A stretch of 64,000 bases of DNA, taken from positions 62,001 through 126,000 of the forward strand of contig JAQWSU010000017.1 of assembly GCA_029243025.1 (NCBI GenBank), in the 5' to 3' direction. This DNA is from Pirellulaceae bacterium (lineage in GTDB: Bacteria > Planctomycetota > Planctomycetia > Pirellulales > Pirellulaceae). The notes beneath the pieces are model-generated. The model worked only from the letters and a program-made list of their open reading frames with translations, was not told the DNA's origin and searched no databases. Shown piece by piece: positions 1-7,584 of this stretch (positions are counted from its first letter, which is position 1; every line of letters begins with the position of its first letter). A program made the translations under genes and the position numbers.

Positions 1-1047
1 TCCTATCTCAAAGATGCAACGACTCGTGTCAAAATCCTGTCGCTTGACGGAGAATTTGTTCGTGACGTTGAGTTCCCTGGCATTGGAACAGCAGGCGGCT
101 TCCGAGGACGTCCAAGCGATTACGAAACATTTTATTCTTTTTCCAGCTATGACACGCCCTCCAGCATCTTTCAGTATGACATGCGAACTGGAAAAAGTCG
201 TTTGTGGCGTCGATCCGAGGTCGATTTTGATCCACAACAATTTCAAGTCAAGCAGATCTTTTACAAGAGCAAAGACGGCACACGTGTCCCGATGTTCATC
301 GCCCATCGCCGAGACCTCCAACTCAGCGGTGACAATCCGACATTGCTGTACGGCTACGGAGGATTCAATATTTCGTTGACCCCCGGCTTCTCGGTCTCCT
401 ACGTCGCTTGGATGGAGATGGGCGGCGTCGTTGCGATTCCCAATCTGCGAGGGGGTGGTGAGTACGGCGAACAATGGCATGCGGCTGGCAAAACCGTCAA
501 CAAACAAAATGTGTTTGATGATTTCTTGGCAGCCGCCGAATGGCTCATCGCCGAAAAATACACGCGTCCAGACAAGCTGGCGATCCAAGGCGGAAGCAAT
601 GGAGGCTTACTCGTTGGCGCTGCGATGACACAACGTCCCGATCTGTTCGGTGCTTGTCTACCTGCAGTGGGTGTGATGGACATGCTGCGGTATCAACATT
701 TCACGGCCGGCAGATTCTGGGTCGATGAATATGGAACTCCGGATGAGGAAGCCGAATTCAAGGCGCTTCTTCGTTATTCTCCTTACCACAACATCCAGGC
801 TGGAGTGGACTACCCCGCAACGATGATCTCGACGGCTGACACAGACGATCGTGTCGTACCAATGCACAGTTTCAAATTTGCAGCTGCCTTGCAGCAAGCT
901 CAAGCCGGGCCCGCTCCAATCTTGATTCGTATCGAAACACGGGCCGGACACGGAGCCGGTAAACCCACCTCAAAACGAATTGACAACATTGCCGACCATT
1001 GGGCATTCCTTGTTCACGTGTTGAACGTGAAAATCCCCCAACCTTAA
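1..1047 (+). CDS. prolyl oligopeptidase family serine peptidase (5' truncated)
   Basis: The reading frame is open from base 1, so the N-terminal beta-propeller part lies mostly outside the window; about 348 residues remain. The C-terminal alpha/beta-hydrolase domain is complete. It carries the nucleophile motif GGSNGG near base 595, an Asp-containing loop DTDDRVVP near base 840 and the catalytic His in RAGHGAGKP near base 945, which together form the S9A Ser-Asp-His triad. The conserved YGYGGF oxyanion region lies near base 350. Family members cleave after proline in short peptides, often in the periplasm; the localisation signal of this one is not visible. It stands alone, with the next gene convergent. 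Confidence 0.93.
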   Translation, partial: SYLKDATTRVKILSLDGEFVRDVEFPGIGTAGGFRGRPSDYETFYSFSSYDTPSSIFQYDMRTGKSRLWRRSEVDFDPQQFQVKQIFYKSKDGTRVPMFIAHRRDLQLSGDNPTLLYGYGGFNISLTPGFSVSYVAWMEMGGVVAIPNLRGGGEYGEQWHAAGKTVNKQNVFDDFLAAAEWLIAEKYTRPDKLAIQGGSNGGLLVGAAMTQRPDLFGACLPAVGVMDMLRYQHFTAGRFWVDEYGTPDEEAEFKALLRYSPYHNIQAGVDYPATMISTADTDDRVVPMHSFKFAAALQQAQAGPAPILIRIETRAGHGAGKPTSKRIDNIADHWAFLVHVLNVKIPQP

Positions 1048-1136
1048 AGATCCAAGCCCCCACTGAAAAGATTGCCACGATGGAGCGCCCACTCGCTCTG
1101 CGCGAAAGGCTCGATGATGGTGCGGAACCCTGCTGA

Positions 1137-1664
1137 TCAGCTTCGCAACGGGTCGACACCTTCGAGACGAAGCAAACGTTGTTTCAGCGACAAACCGTTG
1201 GGCGCAGAAAAACCGCCGAGCTTGCGATTGGCACCCACCACACGATGGCACGGGATAATCAACGGCAACGGATTGTCGGCCATCACACGTCCCACGGCGC
1301 GGGCAGCTCGAGGAGAGCCCGCCAGTCTTGCCAACTGGCCGTACGAAAGGGTCTCGCCGTAACCGATTCCCTGACAGGCCGTCAAAACACACGTTCTGAA
1401 GTCGGTCATCGACGGCAGATCAAGCGGTACCCCGTGAAAATCATGCCTTACACCCGAGGCAAAATCCCGCATCTGCTCCTCTAAATCACCCCATGGCGCC
1501 CCCCCGAAGCTAGCAGCCGCCCCCCCCATCGCTTGCTCAGCCACCGCAGCCGATCGATGCCCAATCGTCGTACGCTGAACCCCTTTTTCACTCCATTGCA
1601 GACCAAACCAACCTAAAGGGGTCAAAAATACAGTTCGCCCCACTGAAGGACCGATGGCCATCAT
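1137..1664 (-). CDS. ogt: methylated-DNA--[protein]-cysteine S-methyltransferase
   Basis: The 175-residue protein ends in the classical MGMT active-site segment IIPCHRVVGANRKLGG, where the Cys of PCHR accepts the alkyl group from O6-methylguanine in a suicide repair reaction. Upstream of it the DNA-binding part is recognisable (YGETLSYGQLARLAGSPRAARAVG, with the arginine finger). The first 80 residues are a weakly conserved N-terminal domain. Length fits stand-alone Ogt/AdaB proteins, with no Ada-type AraC domain. It is convergent with the peptidase gene and has no obvious operon partner. The start ATG-ATG is preceded by a GAGAAG element. Confidence 0.92.
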   Translation of the reverse strand: MMAIGPSVGRTVFLTPLGWFGLQWSEKGVQRTTIGHRSAAVAEQAMGGAAASFGGAPWGDLEEQMRDFASGVRHDFHGVPLDLPSMTDFRTCVLTACQGIGYGETLSYGQLARLAGSPRAARAVGRVMADNPLPLIIPCHRVVGANRKLGGFSAPNGLSLKQRLLRLEGVDPLRS

Positions 1665-1725
1665 GAGCTTCTCGCAAAACGCCAGAGGGTGTTAACAGAG
1701 CCAGAAAAAGAAAATGCTCACGGCT

Positions 1726-1755
1726 TTGACACTTTAATATTCCTCATTTTATACT
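1726..1755 (+). promoter_or_regulatory. sigma-70-type promoter for the 1835 gene
   Basis: A perfect -35 box TTGACA (1726-1731) is followed after 18 bp by TATACT (1750-1755), five of six matches to the -10 consensus. The surrounding sequence is AT-rich, unlike its neighbourhood. It points towards the gene starting at 1835, leaving a 5' leader of about 70 bases. This is the best consensus promoter noticed in the window. Confidence 0.6.
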
Positions 1756-1834
1756 GAATGGACGGACGCCCGACAGGCGACCAGCGCTCTACCTTGTTTA
1801 AACGGAGCGATTTGCACCATTAGGGAAGGCTTGC

Positions 1835-2578
1835 ATGAGTCGCTACAGCACGTACAGCGATGATTTCTACATCAACGTGAATTTGAACACCGAAATGGAT
1901 TTGCCCAGCAACCGAGAAACATTGCTGCACTATTTCGAACAAGTTCAAAAACACTTTCCGTCGATGTGTAATTTCTACTGCCGTGAGCGATCAGAATACG
2001 TCCTCGAAGAAGAAAAAGAGCGAGGTCACTATCGGTGGACAACGGTCGAACCACGCCGCGTTTGCGCTGGCCATGTCAATCCGGAATCGGTCGAAAGTGC
2101 CATGAGCCTGCACAGCTTGATCATGGATACGCTTCCCTTTGCCTTGAGCGTTAGTCCGCTGGACTGCGAATCACTGAATGTGATGTTCGGGTTTGACTTC
2201 ACCTATCGCGGTAATCACAACCAACTTGTGGCAGATGCCCTGGGCGTCACACCCGCAATGGAACGATTGCTAGAAATCCCAGGTTCCAGCGTTGTCGCGT
2301 GGGAACCAACCTTCCAAATCGCGTTAGATGACGATTGCAAGATGCAATGCCGAATGAGTATTGAGTCACGAACCAGCGCCTATCATGTTCGTACGGGTGA
2401 GTTCCCAGAGGAACAGATCAGCGTGTATCTCACGATCCGTCGCTACGGTAGTTTCAACGCTGGCGATAAACTCGCGGAAACAACGGCACGAATGGCGAAT
2501 CTCGGTCGTGAGATCGTGGACGACCACATCGTTGATCATGTGCTGCGACCGCTGCAACAAGCGATCGCGCTTCGCTAA
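1835..2578 (+). CDS. hypothetical protein, soluble, planctomycete-type
   Basis: The protein has 247 residues, no signal peptide and no membrane segment. I do not recognise a named domain. It is acidic in the first half, with features such as FYCRERSEYVLEEEKE and a central SLIMDTLPFALSVSPLD stretch, and looks like a compact alpha/beta protein. The ATG follows an AGGGAAGG ribosome site and a near-consensus promoter at 1726-1755, so it is probably well and constitutively expressed. It ends 10 bp before the convergent neighbour. Its isolated position and strong promoter suggest a housekeeping role rather than an accessory one, but no function can be given. Confidence 0.8.
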   Translation: MSRYSTYSDDFYINVNLNTEMDLPSNRETLLHYFEQVQKHFPSMCNFYCRERSEYVLEEEKERGHYRWTTVEPRRVCAGHVNPESVESAMSLHSLIMDTLPFALSVSPLDCESLNVMFGFDFTYRGNHNQLVADALGVTPAMERLLEIPGSSVVAWEPTFQIALDDDCKMQCRMSIESRTSAYHVRTGEFPEEQISVYLTIRRYGSFNAGDKLAETTARMANLGREIVDDHIVDHVLRPLQQAIALR

Positions 2579-2587
2579 CAAAGGTCG

Positions 2588-3004
2588 CTAATCCCCCAAC
2601 AGTCCGAGATTGTTATCGCGGCGAAAAGTATGCCGAAACGATCTAGGTAGGAACTTCCGATTCGTCACCTCCGGATCATGCTGCGTCCAGGTCTCCCGAA
2701 TATCCGGTGCCTCAACCTGTCGCAGAATATTTCCGTCTCGCCAAACGGAACGATAACGTCCCGAATGCCAACAGCGAACTGGCCATTGGCCCGCTTTCTT
2801 GAGCAAACGCCAATCACGAACGTGAAACCGACCATCCGGGCCCGACCATTCATAAAAAATGACTTGATCCAAAATCCGATTGCCGTGTTCGTCGAAGAAA
2901 TGATTCACCTCGATCAAGTCGACCTGGTCACGAACAACCAAGTCGAGAGAATCTTGCGCCACTGTACCGAGCACAGTGGCCGCGGCGAAAAAGAGAACAC
3001 CCAT
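2588..3004 (-). CDS. hypothetical exported protein
   Basis: I chose the ATG at 3004 because it has a strong AAGGAAG ribosome site six bases upstream; the frame stays open further upstream to 3190 but without good initiation signals. The resulting 138-residue protein starts with a short hydrophobic stretch (MGVLFFAAATVLGTVAQ) that looks like a signal peptide. It is followed by a basic, Trp-rich body with motifs such as FYEWSGPDGRFHVRDWR. That body resembles small secreted or periplasmic planctomycete proteins of unknown function. It is convergent with the gene ending at 2578. Confidence 0.6.
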   Translation of the reverse strand: MGVLFFAAATVLGTVAQDSLDLVVRDQVDLIEVNHFFDEHGNRILDQVIFYEWSGPDGRFHVRDWRLLKKAGQWPVRCWHSGRYRSVWRDGNILRQVEAPDIRETWTQHDPEVTNRKFLPRSFRHTFRRDNNLGLLGD

Positions 3005-3430
3005 GGCTGCTTCCTTTCGGTTAGAGCACAACCCGGGCAGGGCAATAAGAGATATCGGCAAGACGATGATCGACAAAATAGGAAAAGTGGCGAAACGAAC
3101 GCTAGCAGCCACTCCCCCCCTATCGGAATGCAGCCTCTTTACGGAAACTAGGAGAAGATTCTTGGTTGTCAGAAGACACCCTCTGGCCACTTAAATGACC
3201 AAGCCAGAATGAATCGATGTTGAGCCCGCCGGTCGGGCAAAACTCCTCTCAAACTGAGTGTGTGCCACGACTTGTGTTCGTTACATAACTTTTACAAGAT
3301 TGCAACACGTTCGTGACACGCTAAACAGACAGCCAACCTAAAATTCCAGTGTTGAGAAACGGTCTTCTCTTCCTCCGCTGAAGCAACATCAAACTAAAGA
3401 AACGTATGGAAACAAGGACATAACCAACTC

Positions 3431-4426
3431 ATGTCTACCGCGACGCCATCCCAGGGGACCGAGGCAACCAAGAAACTTTCGCCTAGTCCCTCCGCTACCG
3501 AGACAAATCAGAGCACAGCGAACGAATCCCAACAGCCGGCAGGCGTCGGCGACCCAGCCCGAAAAGAGCTGGCTTGGGGCGTCGTCGGATGGCTGGCCAT
3601 TCTTCATACGGGCGCGTTATTAGCGTTTTTTCCTTACTTCTTTTCTTGGCAAGGTGTCGCTCTGTTATTTGGACTTCACTGGCTAACAGGGGGTGTGGGG
3701 ATTTGCTTGGGTTTCCATCGACTTTTAACGCACAGCAGTTTTCAGACTTACAAACCGGTGCGTTGGACAATCGCGTTCATCGGAGGCTTAGCGGGCGAAG
3801 GTGCTGCGATGGACTGGGTAGCGAATCACCGTAAGCATCACGCATACAGTGATCTGGAAGGTGACCCACACAGTCCACTTGATGGAGCGTGGTGGAGCCA
3901 CGTGTTTTGGCTCGCTTGGCAATATCCTGGAGAGGAATTGCGAAAGCATCACCAACGGTGGGCACCTGATCTAGCTCGAGACCCTGTTTTGCAATTTATT
4001 GGCAAGACTTTTATTCTGTGGCATATCGTGTTAGCCGTTATCATCTTCGGCCTTGGCTACGCCTTCAGTGGCCTGCAGATGGCCTGTTCACTTGTGGTCT
4101 GGGGAATGTTCTTGCGGCTTTGCCTTGTGTTGCACGCTACATGGTTTGTTAACTCGGCGAGCCACATCTGGGGTTATCGCAACTACACCACGACTGACCA
4201 GAGTCGGAATAACTGGTGGGTTGCGATCATCACCTACGGTGAGGGTTGGCACAACAACCATCACGCGTTTCCACGGATGGCGGCCCATGGTCATCGTTGG
4301 TGGGAATTCGACGCCACATTCACGACCATTCGTCTGTTGCAATGCCTTGGTTTGGCATGGGATGTGGTTGACTACAAGCGTGGCAGTGAGAAGCTTGACA
4401 CCAACCGCAGCAGTCCAACCTCTTAA
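3431..4426 (+). CDS. acyl-CoA/acyl-lipid fatty acid desaturase
   Basis: This is a membrane di-iron desaturase of 331 residues, with the three histidine boxes of the stearoyl-CoA desaturase family. They are HRLLTH (residues 96-101), HRKHH (133-137) and HNNHH in the last quarter. Hydrophobic segments before and between the boxes (about 48-75, 78-95 and 195-240) match the four-helix topology of the family. The enzyme introduces a double bond, probably delta-9, into saturated acyl chains to adjust membrane fluidity. The first 45 residues are low-complexity, rich in Ser/Thr/Pro, and probably cytoplasmic. An AAGGACA site lies 12 bases before the ATG. It is monocistronic. Confidence 0.92.
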   Translation: MSTATPSQGTEATKKLSPSPSATETNQSTANESQQPAGVGDPARKELAWGVVGWLAILHTGALLAFFPYFFSWQGVALLFGLHWLTGGVGICLGFHRLLTHSSFQTYKPVRWTIAFIGGLAGEGAAMDWVANHRKHHAYSDLEGDPHSPLDGAWWSHVFWLAWQYPGEELRKHHQRWAPDLARDPVLQFIGKTFILWHIVLAVIIFGLGYAFSGLQMACSLVVWGMFLRLCLVLHATWFVNSASHIWGYRNYTTTDQSRNNWWVAIITYGEGWHNNHHAFPRMAAHGHRWWEFDATFTTIRLLQCLGLAWDVVDYKRGSEKLDTNRSSPTS

Positions 4427-4505
4427 TGACGGTGCCGGCTGGCCGCGAGAAAACGGGATCGAGCGGCCCGGATGCGGGCAAGCATTAGCGAGGATCGTTG
4501 ATTTC

Positions 4506-4549
4506 CATCACCGCCGCTATTCAACCACATCACCGCCGCTATTCAACCA
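4506..4549. repeat. 22-bp tandem duplication at the 3' end of the response regulator gene
   Basis: Two head-to-tail identical copies of a 22-base unit lie at 4506-4527 and 4528-4549. The copy nearer the gene includes its stop codon at 4539-4541; the other repeats the gene's last bases as downstream sequence. It is too short and too few copies for a minisatellite. Confidence 0.85.
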
Positions 4550-5279
4550 CATCATCGACGAGCTCAACATCATCTTCGGGTTCCAAAACGAACCGATAAC
4601 CGGCGTCTCGGATCGTCAAGAAGTGTTTGGGTTGAGACGGATCGATTTCGAATGATTTACGCAATCTGCGAATGAACTGATCGGGCGCCCGAGTCTGAAA
4701 ATGTCCCGGTTGATCCCAAACACGTTTCATCAACTCCTGTCGCGAAACGATGCGGCCTTCCGTTTCAATAAGAAACTGCAGCAACTTGATTTCCAGCGGA
4801 GTCATTCGTTTAACCGATTCACCCCGAACCACTTCAAAAGTTTCAAAGTTAACCACCGCCGACCCGATCGCGACTTCGGAACGAGGGTTCGCGGGAGATA
4901 GTTTTTGGCGGCCATGCCGCACCAAAAGCCCTTTCACTCGCGAAAGCAACTCATCCAACTCGAATGGTTTTGTCAGGTACTGGTCCGCCCCCGCATCGAA
5001 GCCACGGGTGCGATCCTCCGTTAGAGTGCGGGCACTCAGGATTAAGATCGGCATCACCTCGCCCGACTCTCGCAATTCTTGGCAAACGGCATAGCCACTC
5101 ATTTCGGGTAGCATCAAGTCCAGAATCACCAGCTCAAAATGATCTGGATTCTCTTCGATACACTGGAGTGCATCACGACCATTACTGACGGTCGTCACCT
5201 GGTAGCCCTCGGCCTGCAGGTTGAACTTAATACCCTTCGCCAGATGTTCTTCGTCTTCGACAACGATAATATGAGCCAT
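4539..5279 (-). CDS. OmpR/PhoB-family response regulator
   Basis: The 246-residue protein has an N-terminal receiver domain with the acidic pair in VVEDEEH, the phospho-acceptor Asp in VILDLMLPE (about residue 54), the switch Ser/Thr in ILSARTL and the conserved Lys in LTKPF. A C-terminal winged-helix DNA-binding domain follows, with MTPLEIKLLQFL, SRQELMKRVW and RDAGYRFV as landmarks. It lies 33 bp downstream of the histidine kinase and is surely its partner. An acidic tail (EPEDDVELVDDVVE) is unusual for the family. Its 3' end carries a 22-bp tandem duplication that spans the stop codon. Confidence 0.93.
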   Translation of the reverse strand: MAHIIVVEDEEHLAKGIKFNLQAEGYQVTTVSNGRDALQCIEENPDHFELVILDLMLPEMSGYAVCQELRESGEVMPILILSARTLTEDRTRGFDAGADQYLTKPFELDELLSRVKGLLVRHGRQKLSPANPRSEVAIGSAVVNFETFEVVRGESVKRMTPLEIKLLQFLIETEGRIVSRQELMKRVWDQPGHFQTRAPDQFIRRLRKSFEIDPSQPKHFLTIRDAGYRFVLEPEDDVELVDDVVE

Positions 5280-5312
5280 GGTTTTAGGGGCAGTGCCCTC
5301 GCGATTCCATCA

Positions 5313-6275
5313 TTAGAGATTCGTAACTACGGCCTGCGGATTGGACGATGGTTTTGAGCCGATTTTTCCCGGCAGCGTGATTTCAAAAGTGGTGCCCGCT
5401 TCGGCCCCATGCTCCCGAATTCGAATTCGACCTCGCAATCGCGCAACCAGAGTACGAACGATATAAAGTCCCAACCCCAAGCCCGGCTGCTCGCGTTCCA
5501 ATTCGGTACCAAGCCGGACGAACCGGCCGAATACTTTTGAGCGTTGTTTGCTGGGTATGCCACGACCGTTGTCAGTCACGCGAACACAAATTCGCTCACG
5601 ATCCGCTTCTTGTGCCAAACTGACATGCACTTGGGGTGGGTCTCCAGAATATTTGACAGCATTATCCAGTAGATTGCGAAAAACAAGTTCCAAATCGACC
5701 TCAAACGCCTTCACAAAGCAGGGCTGCACATCAAGTGCAATCGTCCCCGTTGGCATCCGATGGCGGCTACACACATCGGCCGCACAGCGAATGAGCAACT
5801 TATCTAAGGGCACCTGTTGCTTGAGACTCTCGCTGCGTGGTTTCTCCAGACGAGCGGCATCCAAGACATGATTAATGAGCTGATCCAGTCGTTCGACATC
5901 CTCTAACATGGATCGATAGAATTCGCTTTGCTCCTCCTCTGAAACTTGCCTGCGGGTAAGCGTCTGCAGATACAGCTTCAACGACGCAATCGGCGATTTC
6001 AGCTCATGGGTCACACTGTCGATAAAATTTGATTGGCGACGCGAAATATTGATCGCCTTAATCGAAAGGATCAAATAAATCACAACCCCGGCGACGATCA
6101 AGGCGAAAAACACTGATCCGACCGTCAGCATCGCCCAATAGAGATTGGAAAACCCCGAGTCCTTCATCGCCGATCGGATTGCTAATGCAACCCATCCCAC
6201 CGTCAGGGCAACGAGCATTACGATCATTACGACGGCAAGAGCCACCGGCAAACGAATGGAACGTCTTGATTGCAT
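5313..6275 (-). CDS. membrane sensor histidine kinase
   Basis: I use the ATG at 6275 (about 320 residues); a GTG at 6323 is the alternative. Two membrane helices near the N-terminus are separated by only about 20 residues. The protein therefore lacks a real periplasmic sensor and probably belongs to the intramembrane-sensing type. The HisKA box reads SVTHELKSPIASLKLYLQTL, with the phospho-accepting His. The ATPase domain has the N box (FRNLLDNAVKYS), G1 (DNGRGIP), F (FGRFVRLG) and G2 (GLGLGLYIV) boxes. It belongs to a minus-strand run with the RNase-like and zinc-ribbon genes upstream and the response regulator downstream. Confidence 0.92.
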   Translation of the reverse strand: MQSRRSIRLPVALAVVMIVMLVALTVGWVALAIRSAMKDSGFSNLYWAMLTVGSVFFALIVAGVVIYLILSIKAINISRRQSNFIDSVTHELKSPIASLKLYLQTLTRRQVSEEEQSEFYRSMLEDVERLDQLINHVLDAARLEKPRSESLKQQVPLDKLLIRCAADVCSRHRMPTGTIALDVQPCFVKAFEVDLELVFRNLLDNAVKYSGDPPQVHVSLAQEADRERICVRVTDNGRGIPSKQRSKVFGRFVRLGTELEREQPGLGLGLYIVRTLVARLRGRIRIREHGAEAGTTFEITLPGKIGSKPSSNPQAVVTNL

Positions 6276-6384
6276 TTCAATCAATCCAAAGAAGTGGGGG
6301 CCAAATCGGCCTGCCGTTATCACAACAGGCTTCGCTCTATCCTAACAGATTCAGCCCTGGACTCTATCGACAGACAACTTCCGA

Positions 6385-6771
6385 TCAGCTTTCAGCGCCG
6401 TAGTCCGAAGAATTATTTGTATCATTCTTCTCCGCACAATGATCGCCCGCATCCAGCCCCGCTCCTGAGGAATTGCCGGTAAGCGACTCCCCCTTTCCCA
6501 CCACATCGCCCTTCCAGCCAATTCGCGCAAGATCCTCTGCCTTCGCCCATCGAGACGGCAGATGCCGTAAAGATGCTTGACAGTCCGGGCAGGGCAGCTG
6601 GAGATCGGAAAGCGTCATCGGCTCGCCACGACAATCAGGTGCGGCCCAAACCGCATCACATTCGTCGCAAACAATCCACGGTCGTTGGCATCCGCCGCAG
6701 ATGCGAATGCCAAGCGGCCCGGTCCCACAACGAGAGCAAAAGCCCACATAATAGAGAATCTCTTTGGTCAT
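6385..6771 (-). CDS. zinc-ribbon protein of unknown function
   Basis: The small protein (128 residues) has four cysteine pairs: CSRCGTGPLGIRICGGC, CDECDAVW and CPDCQ. This suggests two or three zinc knuckles in the first 75 residues. The C-terminal third is polar and probably disordered. It has no membrane segment. It sits 36 bp downstream of the RNase-like membrane gene and 110 bp before the histidine kinase on the same strand, so it is likely co-transcribed with a signalling pair. The role may be metal- or nucleic-acid-binding; I do not recognise a named family. Confidence 0.72.
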   Translation of the reverse strand: MTKEILYYVGFCSRCGTGPLGIRICGGCQRPWIVCDECDAVWAAPDCRGEPMTLSDLQLPCPDCQASLRHLPSRWAKAEDLARIGWKGDVVGKGESLTGNSSGAGLDAGDHCAEKNDTNNSSDYGAES

Positions 6772-6807
6772 GATGATCTGGCCCTGCCAACCGCCTCAAA
6801 CTGTTTT

Positions 6808-7473
6808 TTAATGATTTCGTCGTTGAATGGGATAAGCCGTAATCACTCGCTTTCCATCCAGCACGATTCTCAGGTAGCGGCATTTCGGATGGCCTCGTTG
6901 TCGCCCGACCTGGCCGCCGACAAAGCCGATTTCGCGACCCATGTGGACAGTCCAAACCTGTCGCTCCGAATCGGTTCCCGAACGATCGGCATTCCCCTTT
7001 TGAGCCTCTCGGTAGGCCTCATCGATCAAGCCGACAATGCTATCCTGGCTCGAATCACGAAACACACCGTGCTGTCCGGGACGATTAGGCTGATCCTGTG
7101 CATGTGCGAGCACATGCTTCAATCGATGCCCCTGCTGGCTGCCCGGTGTGTAAATCAAGCCGGCAGGTGATTCAAAAACATTGGGCTGAATTTCCTTCAG
7201 CTGGCCAACGACCGTGGAAACATCCGTTGATGACTGGCGAGGTGCCGTCTTGATTTCCTGATCATCGACCGCAGCCGTGGGCTCATCCCTTTCTGGCAAC
7301 TCATCCTGGCGTTCGATAAACGACGGTAAAGACCAGCCAAATCGGTGCTCCAACCACGGCTGGATGCAAACGTAAGCCACAATCGACAACACAATTCCCA
7401 ACCGGATGAACCGGACCGTTGGATTTCGGCGTCGATCGACGGGGCCTTGAGACGGAGACGAATGTCCGCGCAT
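6808..7473 (-). CDS. membrane-anchored protein with a bacterial RNase A/EndoU-like C-terminal domain (tentative)
   Basis: The protein has 221 residues. A single helix (about residues 20-40, IRLGIVLSIVAYVCIQ) anchors it, followed by an acidic linker. The last 110 residues hold an H-x-x-KH-x-x-x-H cluster (HRLKHVLAH), then HGVF, a GREIGFVGG turn and a terminal strand ending in RVITAYP. That order, and especially the final ITAYP strand, resembles the small RNase domains of bacterial contact-dependent toxins (RNase A-like and EndoU/BECR folds). This is a pattern resemblance only. No immunity gene is adjacent, and the neighbours are a zinc-ribbon protein and a two-component system. Confidence 0.6.
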   Translation of the reverse strand: MRGHSSPSQGPVDRRRNPTVRFIRLGIVLSIVAYVCIQPWLEHRFGWSLPSFIERQDELPERDEPTAAVDDQEIKTAPRQSSTDVSTVVGQLKEIQPNVFESPAGLIYTPGSQQGHRLKHVLAHAQDQPNRPGQHGVFRDSSQDSIVGLIDEAYREAQKGNADRSGTDSERQVWTVHMGREIGFVGGQVGRQRGHPKCRYLRIVLDGKRVITAYPIQRRNH

Positions 7474-7584
7474 CAGACAAACTCTTCATTGCAAGAGGAA
7501 AAAAAGGACCAACCATGAGCTTTGCAAGAACCTTCTAACAGGCTACGCGATCGGCAAGCCCTCGACTAGGCGACGGTGCGCAAG

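Noticed and set aside
2990-3060. SRP RNA-like apical sequence on the minus strand (CCGAAAGGAAGCAGCCATGG)
   Set aside because: The right side resembles the SRP RNA loop, but the required left-side GUCAGG is missing and outer strands do not pair. The GGAAG is better explained as the ribosome site of the gene starting at 3004.
6808-7473. Calling the RNase-like gene a contact-dependent inhibition toxin
   Set aside because: There is no CdiA or polymorphic-toxin delivery region, no repeat stalk and no immunity gene; the domain is anchored by a membrane helix, so only a fold resemblance is claimed.
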